Shown piece by piece: positions 18,501-22,985 of a stretch of 28,195 bases of DNA. The position numbers were made by a program, and so were the translations under genes. Location of the stretch: positions 1 to 28,195 of IMG/VR virus record IMGVR_UViG_3300043777_000039. The stretch is one strand, 5' to 3'. The notes under the pieces were generated by a model. That model did not search any database, had not been told where the DNA came from, and saw nothing but the letters and a program-made list of their open reading frames with translations. The number at the start of each line of letters is the position of its first letter. Positions within the stretch are counted from its first letter, which is position 1. This stretch comes from a virus.

Positions 18501-19011
18501 CGGCACCATCGTCACCGAGCTGCCGATCAACTATTGCTCTCACGGAGATTGTTGCTACGACGCCCAGCGAGAAGACGTCCTGGTCGGGCGCGTCAATTCA
18601 TCTTCACTTGGCTTCGGCGCATCCGGCACCGTCAACAAATGGCGTCTGCGCGACCGGCAACGCACTCAGCTCTCGACCGGCGGATACACCAGCCACACCA
18701 GCGCCCGCGCTCAGAAAGCGGGGCAAGGTGGGGACCGAGCCAGATGGTGCGTCGGGGCGGCGATGGATTACAGGAGCGGCGCTAATCCGCAGCACCCGCC
18801 ATACACGGGCGAGATCATCATGATGGCCCTCACCGGATCGACGGTCTATCGCCTGTGCAATCATCAGAATACTCAGGAACCGGACTATGATGCATACTGC
18901 ATGGCTGTTCCGTCACCAGATAACGGCCGCGTCATCTTCGCTTCGACATGGCGCGCTCCAGGCAACCCGGCACGGCCCATCGGAACCTACGTAGTCGACA
19001 TTCGCAAGTGA
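15589..19011 (+). CDS. Large secreted/virion protein: three Ig-like domains and two beta-propellers
   Basis: The gene encodes 1140 residues from ATG 15589 (AAGGAGATAAAC upstream). Visible order: a short leader (1-35); Ig-like domain 1 (about 40-122, ending MSCEVTATNAGGS); propeller 1 (about 133-528); Ig-like domain 2 (533-625); Ig-like domain 3 (640-728); propeller 2 (736-1140). The two propellers are clear copies: AWNCDQ, WHPTDP, LMDFART, NRSFDG, RLNSSS/RVNSSS and RPIG-YVVD occur in both. WHPTDP and SPDGNRMIF are like TolB/oligogalacturonide lyase-type propellers (PL22), though no lyase residue was proven. No signal peptide is seen. It lies between lysis genes. It could be an adhesin, decoration protein or polysaccharide-active virion protein. 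Confidence 0.85.
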   Translation: MKLVGRDLKNVNFTQGTYIKGIPEDTDCTVIVLGPETPLAPANTAAPVISGILEFGHVLTCSSGTWRNSPDSYVYQWRRGGDDIPSTGDSHMLVGDDVGQNMSCEVTATNAGGSAIAMSNSVGPVERPMTPPWEPPAWLIRDNALYPVPATPRPDYLKTIIDPTFVSKVTRVSGDPGTVIPNSGGETWGDVCRQHFSTTQAWNCDQSLIYIENRGAGASGTGGMFLNGETYEVEFMRPSNWPPASDVRWHPTDPGLMDFARTSTFGFVNVRTGWVPFLKDFGNAYTNMRIGFNRGNRSFDGRMVALTARTANRDVIIPYNIAADVRFPDIFTDAIPPTGRAMSSCFMSPSGEYILVNYSGDLYDLIDLHGNLIGTLPQYAAALGDVAYDNNRDEVWIGRLNSSSIGMGSSGTISKFRFRDGFRTQLTQSGYVYYTGARAQAAAYALRDRARWASGDTRNQNPYVSEVLLIALSGNVVFRLCHHQNVNTQTTDEFTQPSMSPDGNRMIFCSAWTGGDGANRPIGAYVVDCREAPPPINRVAPLLEGEPDVGQTLLCLTGEWYPDPDDYTYQWFRGSDAIGRSSDGAESSEDNSATYVLTLDDVGQVISCQVTASNESGSSTAMSDEVGPIEKPPSAPDAPVNTTAPVITGTPEVGQTLTSTPGEWRNDPTTYENHWWRGTGQIDGATAGGYTLTAADLGAIIRCEVTATNAGGSTAAFSNNLGPVVAEPVEPPPTSWEPPRWVITDRVVRPIPVVPRPAYLVPFTDPNFGAPVTRITGDPGTAIPNVGGTWGDCCRHHYINSQAWNCDQTLIYLEPNKGVGASGSGSLWLDGETYQPRHVRGSGWPSGADTRWHPTDPSLMDFARTNTFGYYNVRTGTQQIVRNFGTEFSDLRIGHNKGNRSFDGNMVVLTAIRAGLKVVIPYRIDTDTVLGVIDPGIVHTRSAFSSAWAAPSGNRIIWNFSPDNYFYTELDGTIVTELPINYCSHGDCCYDAQREDVLVGRVNSSSLGFGASGTVNKWRLRDRQRTQLSTGGYTSHTSARAQKAGQGGDRARWCVGAAMDYRSGANPQHPPYTGEIIMMALTGSTVYRLCNHQNTQEPDYDAYCMAVPSPDNGRVIFASTWRAPGNPARPIGTYVVDIRK

Positions 19012-19015
19012 TCCC

Positions 19016-19237
19016 ATGAGCAAAACTGACAACGACAAGAGAGCCGAGGGGGCAGCCATCGCCACCACGGTGATCGAAAGTTTGCGTAACCAGCCGTTCC
19101 TGCTCGGCATGCTGGTGATGCAGTTCATCCTCTTGGCATTCCTATACTTCGGCATCACCGAGGGTCGCAAGCGGGATCATCTCATAAACAAGTTCATCCT
19201 GGAGCGATGTTTGCCATCCGAGAAGGTGCCAACATGA
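19016..19237 (+). CDS. Small single-pass membrane protein
   Basis: The gene encodes 73 residues (ATG 19016). The charged N-terminus (SKTDNDKRAEG) is followed by a membrane helix at about residues 28-47 (FLLGMLVMQFILLAFLYFGI) and a basic segment (TEGRKRDHLINK). By charge it would place the C-terminus in the cytoplasm. The stop overlaps the next ATG (ATGA). It belongs to a run of small membrane genes between the propeller protein and the M15 peptidase, so a role in lysis (holin, antiholin or spanin part) is likely but unproven. Confidence 0.7.
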   Translation: MSKTDNDKRAEGAAIATTVIESLRNQPFLLGMLVMQFILLAFLYFGITEGRKRDHLINKFILERCLPSEKVPT

Positions 19238-19401
19238 ACATCATCATTCTGCTGATCATCATCCTTCTTCTGTTCGGTGGAGGCTATGGATACTACGGCG
19301 GGTGGCACACCGGGTTCCCCGGAGGCACCTACGGCTACGGGGGCGGCCTCGGGTTGATCGTGATCATCCTTCTTGTTCTGCTCGTAATGGGAAGGCTTTG
19401 A
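19234..19401 (+). CDS. Small Gly-rich two-helix membrane protein
   Basis: The gene encodes 55 residues from ATG 19234, which overlaps the previous stop; GAGAAGG is 6-12 bases upstream. A hydrophobic N-terminus (NIIILLIIILLLF, 2-14), a Gly/Tyr-rich loop at 15-37 (GGGYGYYGGWHTG) and a second hydrophobic helix at 38-53 are visible. The design resembles short DUF3309-like membrane proteins common in alphaproteobacteria. Its role is unknown; its place before the next membrane gene suggests a lysis cassette. A longer frame from 19207 also exists but lacks a ribosome site. Confidence 0.65.
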   Translation: MNIIILLIIILLLFGGGYGYYGGWHTGFPGGTYGYGGGLGLIVIILLVLLVMGRL

Positions 19402-19404
19402 TCC

Positions 19405-19581
19405 ATGAACCTGATTGCCAGGATCGTCGTGATCGGCGCACCCATCATCATCACCGCGTTGAACGCCGCCAACTACGAAGGAGCTGGGATCCTACAGCCA
19501 GACATGGATGAAGCCGTCTCGTCGATCCTGGGACTGATAACCACGGTGGCGGGTATGATCGCTTTAACAAGGAAATCATAA
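19405..19581 (+). CDS. Small membrane protein, possible holin
   Basis: The gene encodes 58 residues (ATG 19405, TAA 19579-19581). A hydrophobic segment at about 3-18 (LIARIVVIGAPIIITA) and a second one at about 41-53 (ISSILGLITTVAGMI-like) are separated by a polar, acidic loop (PDMDEAV). The ribosome site is weak (GAAGGC about 8 bases upstream). The stop shares its last base with the ATG of the M15 peptidase, so the two are translationally coupled, as holin and endolysin often are. Of the four small membrane genes, this is the one most tightly linked to a lytic enzyme. Confidence 0.65.
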   Translation: MNLIARIVVIGAPIIITALNAANYEGAGILQPDMDEAVSSILGLITTVAGMIALTRKS

Positions 19582-19946
19582 TGCCGACATTATCGAAGTC
19601 ATCTCTCAAATACCTTGGAGAGTGCCACCCCGATCTACGCAAGGTGGCGAACGAGTGCATCAAGCATTACGACTTCGCCGTCTACTGCGGCCACCGCGGC
19701 AAGGCGGCGCAGGACAGAGCATTCCGAGAAAAGAAGTCCAAGGTCAAATGGCCCAACTCGAAACACAACAAGACTCCGTCTCTGGCATTCGACGCATATC
19801 CGGTGCCGGGACCGAACTGGAACAACATTCCTTCATTCCACACCATGGCCAGGCACATGAAGGAGGCGGCCCGCAAGGTCGGCGTGAACATCAAGTGGGG
19901 GGGTGATTTCAAAAGTTTCTTCGACGGACCGCATTTTGAGATCTAG
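19581..19946 (+). CDS. Peptidase M15-type endolysin (L-Ala-D-Glu or D-Ala-D-Ala peptidase)
   Basis: The gene encodes 121 residues. The zinc-ligand pattern of M15 peptidases is visible: His62 in SKHN, Asp71 in PSLAFDAYP (spacing H-x8-D) and His118 in DGPHFEI at the C-terminus. Upstream of this, YCGHRGKAAQDRAFREKK is the usual helix region with QxxAF. The length is close to that of the T5-type endolysin group. It cleaves peptide cross-links of the cell wall, whereas the GH24 enzyme 4 kb upstream cuts glycan. No signal peptide or binding domain is seen. The catalytic type is inferred from the motif, not tested. Confidence 0.85.
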   Translation: MPTLSKSSLKYLGECHPDLRKVANECIKHYDFAVYCGHRGKAAQDRAFREKKSKVKWPNSKHNKTPSLAFDAYPVPGPNWNNIPSFHTMARHMKEAARKVGVNIKWGGDFKSFFDGPHFEI

Positions 19947-20103
19947 GTCGTTGACTTCGGGGAGTAAAAAATAAATCTAGCGTGCCGGTTGACATGCACT
20001 GCCCGATGTGTCACGGTGCCCACTGATCCCGCCTATGTGACATTCCTATGACTAGAAGACTGCAACCGGGTGGCGAAAGCCGCCCACAGAAGAGGAGAAG
20101 ATA
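19947..20103 (+). promoter_or_regulatory. Structured leader of the Pro-rich gene, function unknown
   Basis: No gene is seen here. Two stem-loops are possible: TGTCAC at 20009-20014 with GTGACA at 20037-20042, and GGGTGGC (20068-20074) with GCCGCCC (20079-20085) closed by a GAAA tetraloop. The second lies just upstream of the ribosome site. A TTGACA at 19989-19994 has no fitting -10 partner. Confidence 0.4.
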
Positions 20104-20607
20104 ATGCCGCTTGCATATATTCACTTTTTGGACAGGCCCGACCTTGAGCGTCCGGTCGATCCTGGCTATGGCGTCGAGGGACCGGCTCATCCTAGCCACC
20201 CGATCTATCCTGGTCGCCCCGGTCGTCCCAGTCGTCCTGGACAGCTTCCGAGCTGGGGTGGGCGTCCGGTCGATCCGGGCTACGGGGTCGAGGAAGGTGG
20301 TCCGGGGCAGCTCCCCGATTGGCCGCCGTTCGTGCCAGAGGAGGAGACGGGAGAAGGTGAAGCCGGTCAGCTTCCTTCGCTTCCGCCGGGAACCGTCTGG
20401 CCGCCGTTGCCGCCCGAGTATCCTGGTGGAAAGGCTATGTTGATGGTGTGGATACCTGGAGTCGGCTACCGTTACACCGTGGTCGAAATTCCTGCACGTC
20501 CGGAGAGGCCGGATCGTCCTACGCGTCCGGTAGCTCCGGGTCAGGGTCTGCCGGGTCGTCCGACGAAGCCGTCGCCGTCGCCGTCGCCGGATCTGCACCA
20601 CCGCTGA
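20104..20607 (+). CDS. Pro/Gly/Arg-rich repetitive protein
   Basis: The gene encodes 167 residues with AGAGGAGAAG before ATG 20104. RPVDPGYGVE occurs twice (about residues 16-26 and 54-64), and GQLP appears three times (GQLPSW, GQLPDW, GQLPSLP). A conserved-looking middle part (GKAMLMVWIPGVGYRYTVVEI, about 108-130) looks folded. The end is SPSPSPS from a TCGCCG microsatellite. I do not recognise a function. Similar PDQGLP-type proteins exist in phages and rhizobia as hypothetical genes. The leader hairpin and the following RNA switch suggest separate regulation. A surface or structural role is a guess. Confidence 0.65.
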   Translation: MPLAYIHFLDRPDLERPVDPGYGVEGPAHPSHPIYPGRPGRPSRPGQLPSWGGRPVDPGYGVEEGGPGQLPDWPPFVPEEETGEGEAGQLPSLPPGTVWPPLPPEYPGGKAMLMVWIPGVGYRYTVVEIPARPERPDRPTRPVAPGQGLPGRPTKPSPSPSPDLHHR

Positions 20608-20735
20608 GATCATCCGCCGCGTTGCAAGATGTCTAGCTAACGACTTGTAGCAGAGGCGTATGAGGGGCGGAGGATGATCAGCGGTCCGAGCCATTAGCCC
20701 CGGCTCCCTGCAAACGATCGCCTCCGCCCTTTTTT
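20608..20735 (+). terminator. Terminator with competing anti-terminator helix (attenuator-like RNA)
   Basis: GGGCGGAGG at 20665-20673 pairs with CCTCCGCCC at 20721-20729, followed by six T (20730-20735): a rho-independent terminator with a nested GAGCC/GGCTC hairpin in its loop. Segment 20608-20620 can instead pair with 20667-20679 (12 of 13 bases), which uses seven bases of the terminator's left arm. The two folds exclude each other. It follows the Pro-rich gene's stop codon directly. Confidence 0.6.
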
Positions 20736-20759
20736 GGGCTGTTTGAAAGGAGAACTACG

Positions 20760-20975
20760 ATGGCTCAACCCCCGTTCCTTGCTCGCGTGCAGCAGGTGAA
20801 GCGAAGTGACGGCTCGACCGTCATCAGCAAGTCGATCCTGGTGCGTGTCATCCCAGTCGATGCCCAACCAGGTCAACCGGTGCCGCCAGCTCCTGGAGGT
20901 CAACCGGATCAATCGCTGCCGGATTTCGGTGAGGCTCCCGATGAGGATAGACCGAGCACTAAGCCGAGCCGATAG
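20760..20975 (+). CDS. Small Pro/Gln-rich protein downstream of the RNA switch
   Basis: The gene encodes 71 residues, with GAAAGGAG 8-15 bases before ATG 20760. The first half is beta-like (PPFLARVQQVKRSDGSTVISKS then LVRVIPVDA). The second half is Pro/Gln/Asp-rich and disordered (GQPDQSLPDF, then PSTKPSR). The motif PDQSLP resembles the GQLP/GQGLP repeats of the gene upstream, so the two proteins may be related. It is the last plus-strand protein gene, sitting between the attenuator-like element and a strong terminator. Function unknown. Confidence 0.6.
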   Translation: MAQPPFLARVQQVKRSDGSTVISKSILVRVIPVDAQPGQPVPPAPGGQPDQSLPDFGEAPDEDRPSTKPSR

Positions 20976-21042
20976 GAGTCCGCGACACCTGCGAGAATGG
21001 TGTGACAGTCGGAGAGACGACATTCCTCCTTGAGTGAAAACT

Positions 21043-21066
21043 GGCGCTCCCCGGAGCGCCTTTTTT
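21043..21066 (+). terminator. Rho-independent terminator of the late operon
   Basis: GGCGCTCC (21043-21050) and GGAGCGCC (21053-21060) form a perfect 8-base-pair stem with a two-base loop, followed by six T at 21061-21066. It comes 67 bases after the last plus-strand protein gene and so should end the structural/lysis transcript. Confidence 0.9.
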
Positions 21067-21101
21067 GTTGTCATCTTCGTTCAGACTTTGTTCCCTTGGG
21101 G

Positions 21102-21130
21102 TTGACACAAGGTCCGTGGTGTGGTAACGT
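21102..21130 (+). promoter_or_regulatory. Sigma-70-type promoter of the putative ncRNA
   Basis: TTGACA at 21102-21107, a 17-base spacer, and TAACGT at 21125-21130. The -35 box is a perfect consensus; the -10 box keeps the first T, A and last T. It lies right after the late-operon terminator and faces no convincing protein gene. Confidence 0.6.
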
Positions 21131-21134
21131 AAGA

Positions 21135-21148
21135 CATCATCGATGATG
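21135..21148. promoter_or_regulatory. Perfect 14-base palindrome at the predicted transcription start (operator-like)
   Basis: CATCATCGATGATG reads the same on both strands and covers the expected +1 about 5-10 bases after the -10 box. A dimeric repressor bound here would block transcription. The binding protein is not identified. Confidence 0.5.
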
Positions 21149-21360
21149 CATACCTGGCCACAAGGCCGATCCGTTGGGATCTGTGGCAACCCCTTACCTG
21201 CGATACGCCATGGCATCGACATCGAAGCACCCGCCCCTCTGGTGGTGGGGTTGAGGTCTCTTTGACGCCCACAGGGTTCCGGCGCAAGCCTCTGCCTGTG
21301 GCACTGTGCTCCGGTTCGGACGCTCCAGCGACGCGCGCAAGCCCGCTGGGGCGTTTTCGT
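21137..21360 (+). ncRNA. Candidate structured non-coding RNA, about 220 nucleotides
   Basis: The segment runs from a promoter to a terminator and has no ORF with a ribosome site. Helices seen: GCCACA (21157-21162) with TGTGGC (21182-21187), enclosing GATCC-GTTG-GGATC; CAACCCC (21187-21193) with GGGGTTG (21247-21253), a long-range helix sharing one base with the first; CCACAGG (21269-21275) with CCTGTGG (21295-21301), enclosing GGC-GCAA-GCC, a GNRA loop; and the final terminator stem. I do not recognise a known RNA family. Function unknown; regulator or structural RNA are possible. Confidence 0.5.
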
Positions 21361-21362
21361 TT
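21320..21362 (+). terminator. Terminator of the candidate ncRNA
   Basis: ACGCTCCAGCG (21320-21330) pairs with CGCTGGGGCGT (21344-21354) over 11 bases with one G-T pair, followed by TTTTCGTTT. The T tract is only on the plus-strand side, so it stops plus-strand transcripts just before the convergent gene. Confidence 0.7.
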
Positions 21363-21363
21363 G

Positions 21364-21711
21364 TCACCTTGGCTTGCGCACGCGGATGGCGGCGATCAAC
21401 TGGTCGAGACCCTGGATCACCGGCGGACTCGATGTCAGGGGGCTCTGCATCAGGCGTTCCTTGATTCTCTGCCAATACGCATCCAGCGTTTCCAGGTCAG
21501 CCGGTCCGCACCGTTGCAGTTTCTTCTGCACCGGGCATCCGCGCACAGCCTGGTCGAATGCGATGATGGAGGTCACCGACGCCGAGCTTTCGCGCATGGC
21601 CTTGACCAGCGGCTCGGCCTCGTTCGGGTGCATGACCTTGGGCACGATGGCCATCAGGGCGGTGATGATAGTCATTGACGCCTGAAGCTGGATCATCTCG
21701 ATGTCTGTCAT
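21364..21711 (-). CDS. Helical protein of unknown function, last gene of the minus operon
   Basis: The gene encodes 115 residues, beginning at 21711 with GGGAGAT 6-12 bases upstream. It looks all-helical: DIEMIQLQASMTIITALMAI, then EAEPLVKAMRESSASVTSIIAFDQAV, a CPVQKKLQRCG segment with two Cys, and DAYWQRIKERLM. No catalytic motif or signal peptide is visible; the early hydrophobic stretch is amphipathic. It is separated from the zinc-ribbon gene by a 250-base hairpin-rich spacer, so it may be expressed or regulated apart from the replication genes. Confidence 0.6.
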   Translation of the reverse strand: MTDIEMIQLQASMTIITALMAIVPKVMHPNEAEPLVKAMRESSASVTSIIAFDQAVRGCPVQKKLQRCGPADLETLDAYWQRIKERLMQSPLTSSPPVIQGLDQLIAAIRVRKPR

Positions 21712-21961
21712 AACGGATCTCCCAGTGTTGCAAAAAGGTCACATGGGGTGCCGCTCCCGGTGCGGGGATCGCGCCCCATGGGCGAAACAAGGTCAAAAAT
21801 ATCGAACCTCGAGGCACCTTGAGGCCCCAAATCGGTTTGGGGATGGGTCACCATACCCGAACGCGAAACGCCCGCCCACAGACCTGTTAGGGGCCGTAAA
21901 ATCGATTGCGTTGGGCGCATGGGTCGGGTCATCACCCATGCGTCCCACGCATGGCTCCAAG
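21712..21961. repeat. Spacer with a cluster of strong inverted repeats
   Basis: No convincing gene is present; a 96-residue minus frame has no ribosome site. Three stem-loops stand out: CATGGGGTG (21742-21750) with CGCCCCATG (21772-21780), enclosing CCCG-GTG-CGGG; CCCCAAA (21825-21831) with TTTGGGG (21836-21842); and an 18-pair stem, 21907-21924 with 21934-21951 (one mismatch, one G-T). An A-rich stretch at 21789-21806 lies between. Candidates are an RNA leader, an untranslated 3' structure or a replication origin. Confidence 0.5.
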
Positions 21962-22177
21962 CTATGACAACCCAGATATACAGTCGGGGGTGTCGCATGC
22001 GAAGTTAGATGATCGGGGGCCATAGGAGGCCCACCGCACCGCGCCCGTCTTGCACATGGGGCAGGGCATGACCCCTTTGGTGATCCCCCGGCGCACCTGC
22101 TTGGCCATGTGTTCCATGACCTTGAGACTTGCATCCATCCAATCCTTGTCCGCCGATGGCTTGACCCACAGCTTCAT
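21962..22177 (-). CDS. Small zinc-ribbon protein
   Basis: The gene encodes 71 residues, starting at 22177 with GTGAGGGG 6-13 bases upstream and overlapping the previous gene's stop by 4 bases. Two Cys pairs, Cys39/Cys42 (CPMC) and Cys61/Cys66 (CDTPDC), form a plausible zinc ribbon. The N-terminal half is an amphipathic helix (DASLKVMEHMAKQVRR). Such small ribbons may bind nucleic acid or regulate transcription. The stop is 10 bases from the strong 18-pair stem. Function is inferred only from the Cys spacing. Confidence 0.65.
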   Translation of the reverse strand: MKLWVKPSADKDWMDASLKVMEHMAKQVRRGITKGVMPCPMCKTGAVRWASYGPRSSNFACDTPDCISGLS

Positions 22178-22401
22178 ATTCGCCCCTCACTTGCCTTAAT
22201 GGCGTCCTTCGACTTGTCGATGATCTTGATCTCGCGTTGCTCGAGGACCCACTTGCCGCCTTGGGCGTCGATGACGTTGATGCCCTTGACCTTGGCCTCA
22301 TGTTGGCTGTCGTAGGTGTCCCATTCGCGCCATGCGCCGCGAGCGTCCCAATACCACAGGATGAACTCGGTCTTGGGTCCAGCTAGGATTGTCGTTTTCA
22401 T
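22174..22401 (-). CDS. Small protein of unknown function
   Basis: The gene encodes 75 residues from 22401, chosen because a strong CAGGAGGT lies 6-13 bases upstream; the frame remains open further upstream but without a ribosome site. It is Trp-rich (FILWYWDARGAWREWDTY) with a following beta-like part (KGINVIDAQGGKWVLEQREIKIID). No known motif is recognised. It is preceded by a terminator-like hairpin and followed by the zinc-ribbon gene with a 4-base overlap. Confidence 0.6.
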   Translation of the reverse strand: MKTTILAGPKTEFILWYWDARGAWREWDTYDSQHEAKVKGINVIDAQGGKWVLEQREIKIIDKSKDAIKASEGRI

Positions 22402-22419
22402 GGTGAACCTCCTGAAGAA

Positions 22420-22443
22420 GCCCCGGCGCGGATGCACCGGGGC
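22420..22443 (-). terminator. Minus-strand hairpin between two small genes (copy A)
   Basis: GCCCCGG (22443 side) and CCGGGGC form a 7-base-pair stem on the minus strand, followed by TTCTTC. The T tract is interrupted, so partial termination or RNA protection is more likely than a full stop. It resembles the hairpin at 22611-22635. Confidence 0.45.
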
Positions 22444-22450
22444 CATGTTG

Positions 22451-22591
22451 CTATTGGATGCAGCCTGTGGGCGGGCACGTATCGTCCTGCCAGTAGTCGC
22501 TGTGGTAGTTGGATCTCGAGGCATGATTGGCCATTGCTGTGCCGATCATGGCCGCGCTTACGATGACAGTGATGATGAACTTCTTCATCAT
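22451..22591 (-). CDS. Tiny secreted protein with CPPTGC motif
   Basis: The gene encodes 46 residues, starting at 22591 (or the ATG directly after) with AGGGGAGA upstream. Residues 1-21 are a clear signal peptide: KK, a hydrophobic core (FIITVIVSAAMIG) and AMA before a predicted cut at Ala21/Asn22. The mature peptide of about 25 residues is polar and aromatic (SNYHSDYWQDD) and has two cysteines, Cys39 and Cys44 (CPPTGC), which could form a disulphide in the periplasm. It is unusual in a replication operon. Function unknown; a host-membrane or superinfection role is possible. Confidence 0.65.
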   Translation of the reverse strand: MMKKFIITVIVSAAMIGTAMANHASRSNYHSDYWQDDTCPPTGCIQ

Positions 22592-22604
22592 GGTCTCCCC
22601 TTAT

Positions 22605-22635
22605 AAAGAAGCCCCAGCGGAGGATCCGCCGGGGC
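22605..22635 (-). terminator. Minus-strand hairpin before the secreted protein gene (copy B)
   Basis: On the minus strand an 11-base-pair stem (22611-22621 with 22625-22635; one G-T pair, which would be an A-C mismatch on the plus strand) with a 3-base loop is followed by TTCTTTATAA. This is a plausible minus-strand terminator, but the next ribosome site follows at once. Confidence 0.5.
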
Positions 22636-22655
22636 CATCGACTCACACGCAACTC

Positions 22656-22985
22656 TTACGCGGTGGCTTCCTCTTCGGCGGGGGCCCTCTTACGCCGCCG
22701 CAACGTCGCCTTCTTCGGCTCGGGTTCCGGGGCGGCCTTCTTCTTCGTCGACTTCGCCGGGGCCGGGGCGGGCTCGTCATTCTCAAGCTCGTCGAGGACC
22801 TTCTCGTATTCGCGCTTGGTCTCCCACCCATACATCTTGCCGGCCTTCTCGATCCCGGCGTTACGCAGCTTGACGCGCACCGACGCGGGGGCGAGGTCGA
22901 GTGCCTTGGCCAGGGTTTCGACGTTGTAAGGATAGCTCTCGGGCTCTTCCGGTTCGGCTGCCCGCTTGATCGGCTTCTTGGCCAT
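22656..22985 (-). CDS. HTH-like basic protein with Lys/Ala-rich tail
   Basis: The gene encodes 109 residues from 22985, with GAGGAGGT 7-14 bases upstream. Residues about 20-65 (YNVETLAKALDLAPASVRVKLRNAG, then GWETKREYEKVLDEL) look like a winged or simple helix-turn-helix of the kind seen in small phage DNA-binding proteins. The C-terminal 40 residues are Ala/Pro/Lys/Glu-rich and disordered (STKKKAAPEPEPKK, RRRKRAPAEEE), like histone-like tails. The start region lies inside the helicase 3' end in a different frame (125-base overlap). It may be a nucleoid-type or regulatory DNA-binding protein. Confidence 0.65.
   Translation of the reverse strand: MAKKPIKRAAEPEEPESYPYNVETLAKALDLAPASVRVKLRNAGIEKAGKMYGWETKREYEKVLDELENDEPAPAPAKSTKKKAAPEPEPKKATLRRRKRAPAEEEATA

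Noticed and set aside
19989-19994. TTGACA as a promoter before the Pro-rich gene
   Set aside because: No acceptable -10 box at 16-18 bases; the following bases are GC-rich.
20011-20694. Long minus-strand open frame of 227 residues opposite the Pro-rich gene
   Set aside because: It is Arg-rich with no ribosome site and mirrors the high-GC codon pattern of the plus-strand gene, so it is a shadow frame.
20608-20735. Possible tRNA or tRNA-like fold in the structured spacer
   Set aside because: GGTCCGAGCC looks like a T-loop region but no acceptor stem, anticodon arm or CCA could be matched.
21143-21265. Short plus-strand frame of about 40 codons inside the candidate ncRNA
   Set aside because: ATG overlaps the operator palindrome and has no ribosome site; composition gives no protein-like pattern.
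21708-21998. 96-residue minus-strand frame overlapping the hairpin cluster
   Set aside because: No ribosome site, Trp/Pro-rich composition, and it is built largely from the inverted repeats. The 4-base overlap with the next start is weak support.
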